Positions 1-9,558 of a stretch of 64,000 bases of DNA are shown piece after piece (positions within the stretch are counted from its first letter, which is position 1; each line of letters begins with the position of its first letter). The notes below the pieces were generated by a model. The model saw only the letters and a program-made list of their open reading frames with translations, searched no databases and had not been told where the DNA came from. The translations under genes were made by a program, and so were the position numbers. Source of the stretch: Variovorax paradoxus (GTDB lineage Bacteria > Pseudomonadota > Gammaproteobacteria > Burkholderiales > Burkholderiaceae_C); contig NZ_LR743507.1 in assembly GCF_902712855.1 (NCBI RefSeq), positions 2,404,001 through 2,468,000 of the forward strand. The letters run 5' to 3'.

Positions 1-2679
1 CGCGTGCTCAACCTGATCGGCTTCGTCGGCACCTTCACGCTGGCGGCCGGCTGGGCGCACAAGTACTACACCGACGACCAGTTCGGCACCATCGAGCCCT
101 TCCTCGTCGTCTTCTTCCTGCTGTTCACCGCCATCGGCCTGCTGTTCGCGCGGCGCACGCTGTTCGATGCGCCGGTGCAGCCCGCGCAGCCGCTTGCCAC
201 GCGCGCGCTCGACACGCTGCGCCGCGCCGGCCGCGTCGACAGCTCGCTGGTGTTCGGCACGCCCATGGTCGCCTTCGGCATGCAGGTGCTGCTGATGCGC
301 CCGTGGGAGTACGGCGCCGCCTTCTCGGCGATGGCGCTCTCGGCCTTCTACCTGGTGCTGGGCCGGATGGTGTTCTCCACGCAGCCGAAGGGGCTGGCGT
401 TGCTCGCGGAGGCCTATGCCATCGTCGGCGTGATCTTCGGGACGCTGGCGATTCCGCTCGGCCTCGAAGGTCAGTGGACCGGTGCGGCCTGGGCGGTCGA
501 GGCGGCCGGCATGTACTGGCTCGGCGCGCGGCAAGGGCGCGTGTATGCGCGCGCCTTCGCCTTCGTGGTCTTCGCGGGCGCGGTGGTCAAGCTGCTCGAG
601 GCCACGCGGATCGACGCGGCCGCGGGCCATCCGTTGCTCGACGGTTCCGTCATCGGTCCGGTGCTGGTGGCGGTCAGCGCCTTCGCGATGTGGGCGATCC
701 ATCGACGCGCCAGGCTGGACGTGGGCGACAACGCCGAGGCGCTGGCCGGCAATGCCTTGCCGTGGCTCGGCATGGCCGCGCTCACGTTGCTGCTGTGGCA
801 ATGGTTCACGCCGCCGTGGGCTGCGGCCGCCACGGCCGTGCTGGCTTCGGTGACTTTCGCGGTGGCGATCCGGCTGGCGCTGCAGCCGCTGACCTCCGTG
901 AGCTTCGGCATGCAGGCGCTGGCGGTGGCGAGCTTCATTGCCACCCTGCACCGCACCGGCCAGGTGGTCGACGCCAAGGTGCTGCAGAGCGGATGGCAGG
1001 GCGCTGCGGTGGCCTGCCTGATCGCGCTCAGCGTGCTCGCCAGCGCCGGCTGGTCCATGCGGCAGGCGCACCGTGCGGCATTGGCGCGCGGCGTGCAGCC
1101 GGTGTGGTCGGTCGGCAATGTCGTCGGCGTGATCGCAGGCGTGAGCCTGCTGCACCTGGCGATGCTGTTCCAGGTGAGCCTGGCGCAGGCCGCATTGCTG
1201 TGGCCGTTGACGGCCACCGTCGTGCTGTGGGTGGCGCTGCGCATGGCGCACTTCCCGCTCGCGGCATTGGCGGGTGTGCTGCAGGCCCTGGCTGCCGTCG
1301 CGTTCGGCATCGGCGCAGCGGACTTCGTCGACACGGCGCGGCCGGCGTTTGCCCATCTCGGCTTCTGGACACCGGTGGTACTCGGCCTGACCGCGCTGCT
1401 TGCGGGCGATTGGCTGCGCGACGAGGCGCGTCCGCGCCCGAGCGAGCCGGCCGGCACCGCCCGCACGCGCTGGGCCAATGCATGGTGCGCGATTCCGGCG
1501 GTGCTGTGGGCGCCAGTGGTCTGGGGGCTCGGCTGGTGGCTGTTCGGGATGCTCGACGAAAGCGTTCGAGTCCTCAATCGCCACGGCCTTGCAAGCCACA
1601 TTCCTGCCGCCACGATGGCGGTGGTGCTCGTCACCTCGGTGCTCGCGGCCATCGTGGCGCACCGGCGCGACTGGCCGCAGTTGGGCAAGTCGACGCTTGC
1701 CACGCTGCCGGCTTTCGGCCTGATCGCTGCGTACGGCGTCGCGGGCGGTCCCACGCCGTTCTACGTGCCGTCGAGCGCGCTGGGCTGGCTCGCCTGGCCG
1801 CTGGCTCTGGCTTGGCACCTGCGCCTGCTTCGCGCGCAAAGGCGCTGGCTCGATGCGTCGGCGCTCACGCCGTTCCATGTCGCGGGCTTCTGGCTGTTCC
1901 TGCTGCTGGCTGCGCGCGAATGCCAGTGGCAGCTCGGCCGCGTCGGCGGCGAGTGGTCGAGCTGGCAACTGCTGGGCTGGGCCATCGTGCCGGCGCTGGT
2001 GCTCTGGGCACTGCGCTCTCGCGCGCTGCTGCAGCGCTGGCCGCTTACCGCGTTCCGCAGCGCCTACCTGGAGTTCGCCGCCACGCCGGTGGCGGCCTAC
2101 CTGCTGGCCTGGGTGTGGGTGACCAATGCGGCCAGCCCGGGCGACGCGTCGCCGCTGCCCTATGTGCCGCTGCTGAACCCGCTCGAGCTGGCGCAATGGC
2201 TGGTGCTGTTCGCACTGGTGCTCTGGTGGCGTGCGCTGCCCGTCGGCTCGTTCGCGCGCGTCCAGCCGATGGCCGCGAAGGGCGCGGCCGGCGTCACGGG
2301 GCTGGCGCTGCTGACCGGCATGGTGCTGCGCAGCAGCCATCACTACGCGGGCGTCGATTGGAACTTCGATGCCCTCTACGCCTCATGGCTCACGCAGGCG
2401 GCGCTGTCGATCACCTGGGCAATCTGCGGCGTGGTCGCGATGGTGCTGGGCCATTCGCGCCGCGTGCGCACGCTCTGGGTGGCGGGTGCCGCGCTGCTCG
2501 GCGTGGTGGTGCTGAAGCTGTTCTTCGTCGAACTGGCGGACCGCGGCGGCCTGTTCCGCATCGTGTCGTTCATTGCAGTGGGCGCCTTGCTGTTGCTGGT
2601 GGGTTACTTCGCGCCGGTACCGCCGAAGAAGGACGATGCGGCGGCGCCGAAGACGCCCACGGAAGGCGGTGCCGCATGA
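1..2679 (+). CDS. DUF2339 multi-spanning membrane protein (5' partial)
   Basis: The reading frame is open from the first base, so the true start lies upstream; the GTG at 4 is unlikely to be the natural start because membrane segments begin immediately. The visible ~890 residues are almost wholly hydrophobic, with some two dozen predicted transmembrane helices separated by short loops, and end in a charged Lys/Asp/Ala-rich tail. This matches the DUF2339 family of large polytopic inner-membrane proteins, whose biochemical role is unknown. The stop overlaps the start of the next gene (ATGA), a pairing with DUF3999 that recurs in proteobacteria and suggests an envelope complex. Family assignment is by recognition; no function is claimed. 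Confidence 0.8.
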   Translation, partial: RVLNLIGFVGTFTLAAGWAHKYYTDDQFGTIEPFLVVFFLLFTAIGLLFARRTLFDAPVQPAQPLATRALDTLRRAGRVDSSLVFGTPMVAFGMQVLLMRPWEYGAAFSAMALSAFYLVLGRMVFSTQPKGLALLAEAYAIVGVIFGTLAIPLGLEGQWTGAAWAVEAAGMYWLGARQGRVYARAFAFVVFAGAVVKLLEATRIDAAAGHPLLDGSVIGPVLVAVSAFAMWAIHRRARLDVGDNAEALAGNALPWLGMAALTLLLWQWFTPPWAAAATAVLASVTFAVAIRLALQPLTSVSFGMQALAVASFIATLHRTGQVVDAKVLQSGWQGAAVACLIALSVLASAGWSMRQAHRAALARGVQPVWSVGNVVGVIAGVSLLHLAMLFQVSLAQAALLWPLTATVVLWVALRMAHFPLAALAGVLQALAAVAFGIGAADFVDTARPAFAHLGFWTPVVLGLTALLAGDWLRDEARPRPSEPAGTARTRWANAWCAIPAVLWAPVVWGLGWWLFGMLDESVRVLNRHGLASHIPAATMAVVLVTSVLAAIVAHRRDWPQLGKSTLATLPAFGLIAAYGVAGGPTPFYVPSSALGWLAWPLALAWHLRLLRAQRRWLDASALTPFHVAGFWLFLLLAARECQWQLGRVGGEWSSWQLLGWAIVPALVLWALRSRALLQRWPLTAFRSAYLEFAATPVAAYLLAWVWVTNAASPGDASPLPYVPLLNPLELAQWLVLFALVLWWRALPVGSFARVQPMAAKGAAGVTGLALLTGMVLRSSHHYAGVDWNFDALYASWLTQAALSITWAICGVVAMVLGHSRRVRTLWVAGAALLGVVVLKLFFVELADRGGLFRIVSFIAVGALLLLVGYFAPVPPKKDDAAAPKTPTEGGAA

Positions 2680-4178
2680 GCGCGCCGATGACGTGGACGC
2701 TTCGCGCCGGCGCCGCGTTGATGGCGGCGGGTTGCGGGCTTGCCGCTGCGCAGCCGGCCACCACCGCCCCGATCACGCTGGAGGGCACCGGGCCCTATCA
2801 CCGGCTCACGCTGCCGATCGCGCTCTATGGCCGCGCCGCCTACGCCGACCTGCGAGACCTGCGGGTGCGCAACGCCGCCGGCCATCCCGTGCCCTACGCC
2901 TGGCTGCGCAACGAAGCCGCCGCGCCGAAGACCGCCTCGCGCGACGTGCCGATCTTTGCGCTGCCCGGCATCGCGGCCAGCGCCGCGCCGGGCGATACGG
3001 CACTCGCGTTCTCGGTGCGGCCCGACGGTTCGCTGAAGCTCGAGAGCAAGGCCGCCGAGGCCCGCGGCAGCGACGACGCGCCGCAATGGCTGATCGACGT
3101 GAGCCAGGTCAAGGGCAGCCTGCTGCAGGCCCGCTTCGAGATCGCGCCCGCTGCGCGCGGCCTGTTCGCCTTCCGGCTCGAGGCCAGCGACGACCTGCGC
3201 CAGTGGCGGCCGGTGAGCGGCGAAGAGCAACTGGTGCGACTGGCGCACGGCGGCCAGACCATCGAGCGCCTCGCGGTCGAACTGGACCATGTGCGCGCGC
3301 GCTTCCTGCGCCTGCGCTGGAGCGACCCGAAGAACGGTGCAGTGCTGACCCGCGTGGGCATCGACAGCGTGCAGGAGGTCGAGCCCGTCGCGCCGATCGA
3401 ATGGTCGGTTGCCCTGAGGCCGGAGCGCTGCGGCACCGACCACTGCGACTACCTGCTGCCGCACGGCGTGCCGGTGCAGGGCCTGCGAATCGATCTGGCC
3501 GACGTCAACACGCTGGCGCAGGTCGCCGTCTCGGGCTTGTCCGATCCGGCCGTTGCGGCCGCCCCGCAGCCGGTGATCGTGCCGCGCAACCCGCTCTACG
3601 CCTTGCGGCATCCGCAGCGCCGTCCCGTGCAGCAGGCCGCCGGCCCGGACGAAACGCCACTGGTCGATGCCGTGGTGTACCGCCTCGCGCAGGCCGGCGG
3701 CGAGGCGCGCTCGCCAGTGCTGGCGCTCGATGGTGCGGTGCATCCGCGGCTGCGGCTGCGCACGGCGGGGCCGGTCAGCATGCTGGGCGCCACGCCGCCG
3801 ACGATCGCCGTCGCCGTGGTGCCGCGCACGCTGGTGTTCCTCGCGCAGGGTGAAGCGCCGTTTTCATTGGCATGGCGCGCGGCGCCGGCAAGGGACGCCG
3901 TCGAGGGCAGCGAGCCCGGCGCGCCGCTGGCGTTGTCGACGCTGATCCCGGGGTATGCGGCAGACAAGCCGGTGGTCGCCGGCAATGCCTCGGTCGCGCT
4001 GCCTGCGGCGACGGCTGTCAATGCGACGGTCGCCGCGGCCGTTCAGCCGCCGGTCCCCGCGCAGGAGCCGTCGCGCAAATGGTGGTTGTGGGGAGCGCTG
4101 GGGGGTGGCCTGCTGCTGCTGGCCGGCATGGCATGGTCGCTGTTTGCCAGCCTGCGCAAGGATGCGCAGCGGCCCTGA
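2676..4178 (+). CDS. DUF3999 domain-containing exported membrane-anchored protein
   Basis: A 500-residue protein starting at the ATG that overlaps the DUF2339 stop by four bases, so translation is probably coupled. It has an N-terminal signal peptide (about residues 1-25, ending near AAAQ), a long periplasmic beta-rich region and a single C-terminal hydrophobic helix (about 468-490) followed by a short basic tail. This is the layout of DUF3999 proteins: exported and anchored by the C-terminus with the bulk in the periplasm. Function is unknown; the coupled partner suggests the two act together at the inner membrane. It runs convergently into the next gene with a gap of only 30 bases and no clear terminator. 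Confidence 0.8.
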   Translation: MSAPMTWTLRAGAALMAAGCGLAAAQPATTAPITLEGTGPYHRLTLPIALYGRAAYADLRDLRVRNAAGHPVPYAWLRNEAAAPKTASRDVPIFALPGIAASAAPGDTALAFSVRPDGSLKLESKAAEARGSDDAPQWLIDVSQVKGSLLQARFEIAPAARGLFAFRLEASDDLRQWRPVSGEEQLVRLAHGGQTIERLAVELDHVRARFLRLRWSDPKNGAVLTRVGIDSVQEVEPVAPIEWSVALRPERCGTDHCDYLLPHGVPVQGLRIDLADVNTLAQVAVSGLSDPAVAAAPQPVIVPRNPLYALRHPQRRPVQQAAGPDETPLVDAVVYRLAQAGGEARSPVLALDGAVHPRLRLRTAGPVSMLGATPPTIAVAVVPRTLVFLAQGEAPFSLAWRAAPARDAVEGSEPGAPLALSTLIPGYAADKPVVAGNASVALPAATAVNATVAAAVQPPVPAQEPSRKWWLWGALGGGLLLLAGMAWSLFASLRKDAQRP

Positions 4179-4208
4179 CCCCGGTGACGGGTACGGGCCG
4201 CTTCCTGT

Positions 4209-5039
4209 TCAGTTCGCGTCGAAGGTGTCGCGGAAGGTGAACCAGGTCGAGCTCAGCGACATCGCCGCCAGCACCAGCGCGGTGCCGACGATCATGATGT
4301 TGCCCACCGCCAGCGCGGCGCCGCCCGAGCCCAGCGCGCCCACGCCGACCAGCAGCGTGGCCAGCAGGCCCATGGCAATGCCCGCCAGCAGGAACACGCC
4401 GAACCATGCGATGCCGAACAGCGAATAGGCACCGAAGTTGCGGAACAGCGCGACGATGCTGAAGAAGATGCTCTTCACCGGCTCCACGCGGTGCCAGTGC
4501 ACCAGCGCCGGCGCATGCCACATGGCCAGCGACAGCGGCAGGTTGAGGCACATCAGCAGCATGCGCGCGACCTGGAAGTCGCTGCTGGCCACGATCTCGG
4601 GCGTGAGCGGATCGTCGAGCAGGTAGGCGCGGGCCAGTTGGCCGCCGTCGACCAGCGTGGTTACCAGCACGGCCAGCACGAAGAACACCGCCGAGATCAC
4701 GCCCAGCACCACCAGCGAGCGCCATTCGGTGCGCATGGCGGCGAACACCGCCACGAACATCGCCGAGCCCGTGGGGCGGCGCGCATCGCCGGCGCGCCCG
4801 ATGCCTTCCGCGTTGTCGGTGTAGGCGACCGAGGTGGCCACCATCAGGCCCAAGGTCATGAAAGGCACCAGCCCGGGCGCCAGCAGGCTGCCCAGGATGG
4901 GCACGACCGACACCGTCGAGATCACCGCCATCAGCAGGAAGAACAGCGAGATGAAGGCCAGCGGCTGCCGCAAGAAGGTCTTGAGTCCGAGGCGGACCCA
5001 TTCGGCGCCGGTTCGCGCCGGCACGAGGTTGAGTTTCAT
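4209..5039 (-). CDS. BPSS1780 family membrane protein
   Basis: A 276-residue integral membrane protein with about six hydrophobic segments and a short N-terminal cytoplasmic stretch containing the AEWVRLGLKTFLRQP motif typical of the BPSS1780 family, which is largely betaproteobacterial. Function is unknown. The start lies 9 bases after the thrB stop on the same strand, so it is very likely co-transcribed as the last gene of the DUF2782-thrB-BPSS1780 operon. The gene pairing with homoserine kinase is, from memory, conserved in Burkholderiales. Confidence 0.75.
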   Translation of the reverse strand: MKLNLVPARTGAEWVRLGLKTFLRQPLAFISLFFLLMAVISTVSVVPILGSLLAPGLVPFMTLGLMVATSVAYTDNAEGIGRAGDARRPTGSAMFVAVFAAMRTEWRSLVVLGVISAVFFVLAVLVTTLVDGGQLARAYLLDDPLTPEIVASSDFQVARMLLMCLNLPLSLAMWHAPALVHWHRVEPVKSIFFSIVALFRNFGAYSLFGIAWFGVFLLAGIAMGLLATLLVGVGALGSGGAALAVGNIMIVGTALVLAAMSLSSTWFTFRDTFDAN

Positions 5040-5048
5040 GTGTTCGGG

Positions 5049-6104
5049 TCAGGCAGCCAAGGCAGGCTCGAGGGTCTGCGCCATGGCATGCGGGTGGGTG
5101 GCGCGGCCGCGCAGCACGCGCTCGAAATGCGCGGGGTCGTGCGGCTTGAGCATGCTCGCCTCGCGTGGCAGGTGGAAGTCCCAGAGGCGGGAAATCCAGA
5201 AACGCAGCGCGGCGGCGCGCAGCATCGCGGGCAGCAGGGCGCGTTCGGAGGCGTTCAGGGCGCGAACGCTCTCGTAGGCCGAGAGCAGCGCGTCGGCGCG
5301 CTCGGCGTCGTGCCGGCCGGTGGGCAGGTCGATCGCCCAGTCGTTCAGGCACACGGCCAGATCGAACAGCCAGGTGTCGGTGCCGGCGAAGTAGAAGTCG
5401 AACACGCCGGTCAGGCGCGGCGGTGCATCGGCATCGCCGCCGGTCGCGAACATCACGTTGTCGCGGAACATGTCGGCATGCACCGGCCCGCGAGGCAGCG
5501 CAGCGTAGGCCGACGTTTCGGCAACATGGTTCTGGTAGGCAAGCTCGGCGCGCAGCAGGCTGGCCTGCGATTCCTCGATGTAGGGCAGCACCACGGGCAC
5601 CGTCTCGTTCCACCAGGGCAGGCCGCGCAGGTTGGGCTGGATGCGCGGGTAGTCGCGCCCGGCAACGTGCATGCGCGCCAGCATCGCACCCAGTTCGGCG
5701 CAATGTGCGGGGCCGGGTGCCAGTTCGCTGCGGCCCGAGAGTTTCTGCACCACCGCGGCGGGCTTGCCTGCCACCATGTGCAGCAGGTCGCAGCCGCTAT
5801 CGGCCGCCGGCGAGGCGGGCTGGCCCTTCCTCGGCGTGTCGGTTGCGGCGGGAGCAGAGACCGGTGCCGGCACCGGCAGGCCGGCGGCCGACAGGTGCTT
5901 CATCAGGCAAAGGTAGTAAGGCAGCTGTTCGGCGCTCAGGCGTTCGAAGAGCGTCAGCACGAATTCGCCCGATTCGGTGGTGGCGAAGTAGTTGGTGTTC
6001 TCGATGCCGCCCTCGATGCCGCGCAGTTCGCGCAACGGACCCAGGCCGAGGCGTTGGACGAGCGCGTCCGCCTCGCCGAAACCGACTTCGGTAAAGACTG
6101 CCAT
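5049..6104 (-). CDS. thrB: Homoserine kinase, ThrB (aminoglycoside-phosphotransferase fold)
   Basis: This enzyme phosphorylates L-homoserine to O-phospho-L-homoserine, the step before threonine synthase. The 351-residue protein begins MAVFTEVGFG and belongs to the ThrB group with the APH/choline-kinase fold rather than the GHMP fold. The nucleotide-binding start (GIENTNYF, about 33-40), catalytic HADMFRDN loop (209-216) and metal-binding GVFDFYFAG (233-241) are all visible. The family is usually near 315-330 residues; the excess is a Pro/Ala/Ser-rich insert at about 83-105. It sits between a DUF2782 gene (82 bases upstream) and the BPSS1780 gene (9 bases downstream). Confidence 0.92.
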   Translation of the reverse strand: MAVFTEVGFGEADALVQRLGLGPLRELRGIEGGIENTNYFATTESGEFVLTLFERLSAEQLPYYLCLMKHLSAAGLPVPAPVSAPAATDTPRKGQPASPAADSGCDLLHMVAGKPAAVVQKLSGRSELAPGPAHCAELGAMLARMHVAGRDYPRIQPNLRGLPWWNETVPVVLPYIEESQASLLRAELAYQNHVAETSAYAALPRGPVHADMFRDNVMFATGGDADAPPRLTGVFDFYFAGTDTWLFDLAVCLNDWAIDLPTGRHDAERADALLSAYESVRALNASERALLPAMLRAAALRFWISRLWDFHLPREASMLKPHDPAHFERVLRGRATHPHAMAQTLEPALAA

Positions 6105-6186
6105 GGAAATATTCAGCGCGGCGTTGCCGCTGCCGGAACGGAAACGGGGGTGGAGACGGAAGCGAAAACGGGAGAACGCACGGCGG

Positions 6187-6573
6187 TCAGAACTTCATCA
6201 CGTTCCAGACGCGGGCGCCGTTGGTGCCCGTTTCGGAGGAACCCTGGCGGCCCGTGGCCTGGTCGGCGGGCATGACTTCGTAGCCTGGCATGTTCGACTT
6301 CGGCTTGACGTTGATGCTCTGCGTGCGACCGCCATAGCGCACTTCGTCGACCGAAGCGCCGCTGTCCTCGGTATGGATGTTCTCGATCTTCTGGTTGCGT
6401 CGGGCCTCGGCCTTGGACTGCTCCTGATTTTGTAGCGGTTCTCCTTGGGCGCCTTGTGCAGGGGCAGCGGACGCGGGAGCCGCGGGCTGCTGCGCCTGAA
6501 CGGCGGCGAAGGGGGTTGCGAAAGCCAGCGCCAGCAGGATGCGGCGGGCGACCAGGAGTGTGGAGCTAGGCAT
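6187..6573 (-). CDS. DUF2782 domain-containing exported protein
   Basis: A 128-residue protein. I choose the ATG at 6573 because it begins a clean signal peptide (MPSSTLLVARRILLALAF, cleavage near VQAQ); an upstream in-frame start at 6681 would overlap polA. After cleavage comes an Ala/Pro/Gln linker, then the DUF2782 core with an acidic/basic stretch and YGGRTQSINVKP, ending in WNVMKF. DUF2782 proteins are small, periplasmic and uncharacterised; they are commonly encoded beside thrB and polA in proteobacteria, as here. The start faces polA across a 97-base divergent promoter region. Confidence 0.75.
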   Translation of the reverse strand: MPSSTLLVARRILLALAFATPFAAVQAQQPAAPASAAPAQGAQGEPLQNQEQSKAEARRNQKIENIHTEDSGASVDEVRYGGRTQSINVKPKSNMPGYEVMPADQATGRQGSSETGTNGARVWNVMKF

Positions 6574-6670
6574 GCCTCGATTGTAGGCGCGGGCGTGCGC
6601 GGAAGGCGTCGGTTGCCACCTTGCGTCGTCGTGGTTCCGGACGCCGGCGCGGGCACGGCAAAATGCCCCG

Positions 6671-9490
6671 ATGACCGACAAGAAAACGCTGCTGCTCGTG
6701 GACGGCTCGAGCTATCTCTACCGCGCCTTCCACGCCATGCCCGACCTGCGGGCCGTGCCCGGCGACCCCAAGAGCCCGGCGACCGGTGCGATACGGGGAA
6801 TGATCAACATGATGACCGCGTTGCGCCGCGAGGTGCGCGCCGACTACGCGGCGTGCATCTTCGATGCCCCCGGCAAGACCTTCCGCGACGACTGGTACCC
6901 CGAGTACAAGGCCAACCGCTCGCCGATGCCGGACGACCTGCGCAGCCAGATCGACCCCATCCACGAGGTGGTCAAGCTGCTCGGCTGGCCCGTGCTCAGC
7001 GTGCCCGACGTGGAGGCCGACGACGTCATCGGCACGCTCGCCAAGGTGGCGGCCGCGCAGGGCGTCGAGGTGATCGTGTCCAGCGGCGACAAGGACCTGA
7101 GCCAGCTGGTGGACGAGCACATCACCATCATCGACACCATGAACGGCAAGAAGCGCGACGTGGCCGGCGTGACGGCCGAGTTCGGCGTGCCGCCCAGCCT
7201 CATGATCGACTACCAGACGCTGGTCGGCGACTCGGTCGACAACGTGCCCGGCGTGCCGAAGGTCGGCCCCAAGACGGCTGCCAAGTGGCTGGCCGAATAC
7301 GGCTCGCTCGACGCGCTGATCGAGCGTGCCGCTGAAGTGAAGGGCGCCGCCGGCGAGAACCTGCGCAACGCGCTCGACAAGCTGCCGCTCAGCCGGCGCC
7401 TGGTCACCATCCGCACCGACTGCGATCTCGACGGCCACGTCACCGGCCTGCCTTCGCTCGAAGGCCTGCCGGTCGGTGCGCCGCAGACCGCCGAGCTCAA
7501 GCCCTTCTACGAGAAGTTCGGCTTCAAGAGCCTGGTGAAGGGGCTCGAGGCACAGGAAGTGCCGCCAGAGCTGATCGAGGAAAACCTCAGGAAGAAGTCC
7601 ACCAGGGCGTCGGCCAGCAGCGACCAGAGCGGCTTGTTCGACGAGCCCTCCGAGCTGGAGGCACTGGAGGCCGCAGCGCCCGCGAGCAACCTCAAGTACG
7701 ACACCATCACCACCTGGGAACAGCTCGACGGCTGGCTCGCGAAGCTCGACGCTGCCGAACTGGCCGCCGTCGACACCGAGACCACCTCGCTCGACGAGAT
7801 GGTCGCGCAGATCGTCGGCGTGAGCTTCAGCGTCACTCCGGGCGAGGCCGCCTACATTCCGCTGGCGCACAACTATCCCGACGCGCCCGAGCAGCTGCCG
7901 ATCGACGAGGTGCTCGCCAGGCTCAGGCCCTGGCTGGAGAACGCGCAGAAGAAGAAGCTCGGACAGCACATCAAGTACGACCGCCACGTCTTCGCCAACC
8001 ACGGCATCGAGGTGCAGGGCTATGCGCACGACACCATGCTGCAGAGCTACGTGCTCGAGGTGCACAAGCCGCACGGCCTCTCGAGCCTGGCCGAGCGTCA
8101 CCTGGGCCGCAGCGGCATTTCCTATGAAGACCTGTGCGGCAAGGGCGCGCACCAGATCCCGTTCAGCCAGGTCGACATCGCCAAGGCCGCCGAGTACTCG
8201 TGCGAGGACAGCGACCAGACGCTCGACGTGCACAACACGCTGTGGCCGCAGCTGGAGAAGAACGAGCAGTTGCGCTTCATCTACCAGCTCGAGATGGATT
8301 CGAGCGAGGCGCTCTACCGCGTCGAGCGCAACGGCGTGCTGATCGACGCGCCCACGCTGGCCGCGCAGAGCCACGAACTGGGCACGCGCATCATGGCGCT
8401 CGAGCAGGAGGCCTACGAGATCGCGGGCCAGCCTTTCAACCTGGGTTCGCCCAAGCAGATCGGCGAAATCTTCTTCACCAAGCTGGGCCTGCCGGTGGTC
8501 AAGAAGACGCCGAGCGGCGCGCCCAGCACCGACGAGGAAGTGCTCGAGAAGCTCGCCGAAGACTATCCGCTGCCCGCCAAGATCCTGGAGCACCGCAGTC
8601 TGTCGAAGCTCAAGGGCACCTACACCGACAAGCTTGGCCAGCTCGCCAATCCGCGCACCGGCCGCGTGCACACGCACTATGCGCAGGCCGTGGCCGTCAC
8701 CGGCCGCCTGAGCAGCAACGACCCGAACCTGCAGAACATCCCGATCCGCACGCCCGAAGGCCGGCGCGTGCGCGAGGCCTTCGTGGCGCCGGCCGGCAGC
8801 GTGATCGCCAGCGCCGACTACTCGCAGATCGAGTTGCGCATCATGGCCCACATCAGCGGCGACGAGTCGCTGCTGCGCGCCTTCACCGAAGGCATCGACG
8901 TGCACCGCGCCACCGCTGCCGAGGTGTTCGGCTCGACGCCCGACCAGGTCTCCAGCGAGCAGCGCCGCTATGCCAAGGTCATCAACTTCGGTTTGATCTA
9001 CGGCATGAGCAGCTTCGGCCTGGCGAAGAACCTGGGCATCGAGACCAAGGCCGCGGCTTCGTACATCGAGCGCTACTTCGCGCGCTATCCGGGCGTGAAG
9101 GCCTACATGGACGAGACCAAGGCGCTCGCCAAGGAGCAGGGCTACGTGGAGACCGTGTTCGGCCGGCGCCTGTACCTGCCCGAGATCAACTCGCCCAACG
9201 GCCCGCGCCGTGGCGGCGCCGAGCGCGCGGCCATCAACGCGCCGATGCAGGGCACCGCGGCCGATCTGATCAAGCTCAGCATGGTCAAGGTGCAGGACGT
9301 GCTCGACGCGGAGAAGCGCGGCACCCGGATGATCATGCAGGTGCACGACGAACTGGTGTTCGAAGTGCCCGAAGCGGAAGTCGAATGGGTGCGCACCGAA
9401 ATCCCTCGCCTCATGGCCGGCGTGGCCGCGCTGAAGGTGCCGCTGCTGGCCGAGATCGGCATCGGCCCGAACTGGGACAAGGCCCACTGA
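6671..9490 (+). CDS. polA: DNA polymerase I
   Basis: This 939-residue repair and Okazaki-fragment-maturation polymerase has all three domains: a 5'-3' flap nuclease (about 1-300, beginning LLLVDGSSYLYRAF), a 3'-5' exonuclease whose DxE motif is intact (VDTETT, near residue 367), and the polymerase domain with motif A (ADYSQIELR, near 715), motif B (RRYAKVINFGLIYG) and motif C (QVHDELVFEV, near 891). Proofreading is therefore expected to be functional, unlike in Taq-type enzymes. Length is normal for the family. It is divergent from the thrB operon and followed 68 bases later by an M20 peptidase gene. Confidence 0.97.
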   Translation: MTDKKTLLLVDGSSYLYRAFHAMPDLRAVPGDPKSPATGAIRGMINMMTALRREVRADYAACIFDAPGKTFRDDWYPEYKANRSPMPDDLRSQIDPIHEVVKLLGWPVLSVPDVEADDVIGTLAKVAAAQGVEVIVSSGDKDLSQLVDEHITIIDTMNGKKRDVAGVTAEFGVPPSLMIDYQTLVGDSVDNVPGVPKVGPKTAAKWLAEYGSLDALIERAAEVKGAAGENLRNALDKLPLSRRLVTIRTDCDLDGHVTGLPSLEGLPVGAPQTAELKPFYEKFGFKSLVKGLEAQEVPPELIEENLRKKSTRASASSDQSGLFDEPSELEALEAAAPASNLKYDTITTWEQLDGWLAKLDAAELAAVDTETTSLDEMVAQIVGVSFSVTPGEAAYIPLAHNYPDAPEQLPIDEVLARLRPWLENAQKKKLGQHIKYDRHVFANHGIEVQGYAHDTMLQSYVLEVHKPHGLSSLAERHLGRSGISYEDLCGKGAHQIPFSQVDIAKAAEYSCEDSDQTLDVHNTLWPQLEKNEQLRFIYQLEMDSSEALYRVERNGVLIDAPTLAAQSHELGTRIMALEQEAYEIAGQPFNLGSPKQIGEIFFTKLGLPVVKKTPSGAPSTDEEVLEKLAEDYPLPAKILEHRSLSKLKGTYTDKLGQLANPRTGRVHTHYAQAVAVTGRLSSNDPNLQNIPIRTPEGRRVREAFVAPAGSVIASADYSQIELRIMAHISGDESLLRAFTEGIDVHRATAAEVFGSTPDQVSSEQRRYAKVINFGLIYGMSSFGLAKNLGIETKAAASYIERYFARYPGVKAYMDETKALAKEQGYVETVFGRRLYLPEINSPNGPRRGGAERAAINAPMQGTAADLIKLSMVKVQDVLDAEKRGTRMIMQVHDELVFEVPEAEVEWVRTEIPRLMAGVAALKVPLLAEIGIGPNWDKAH

Positions 9491-9558
9491 AATCCGCCGG
9501 CGGCCGTCCGGCACGCCGATTGCATCGCGCACGAGACAAAGAAGGAACCCAAAATCAC

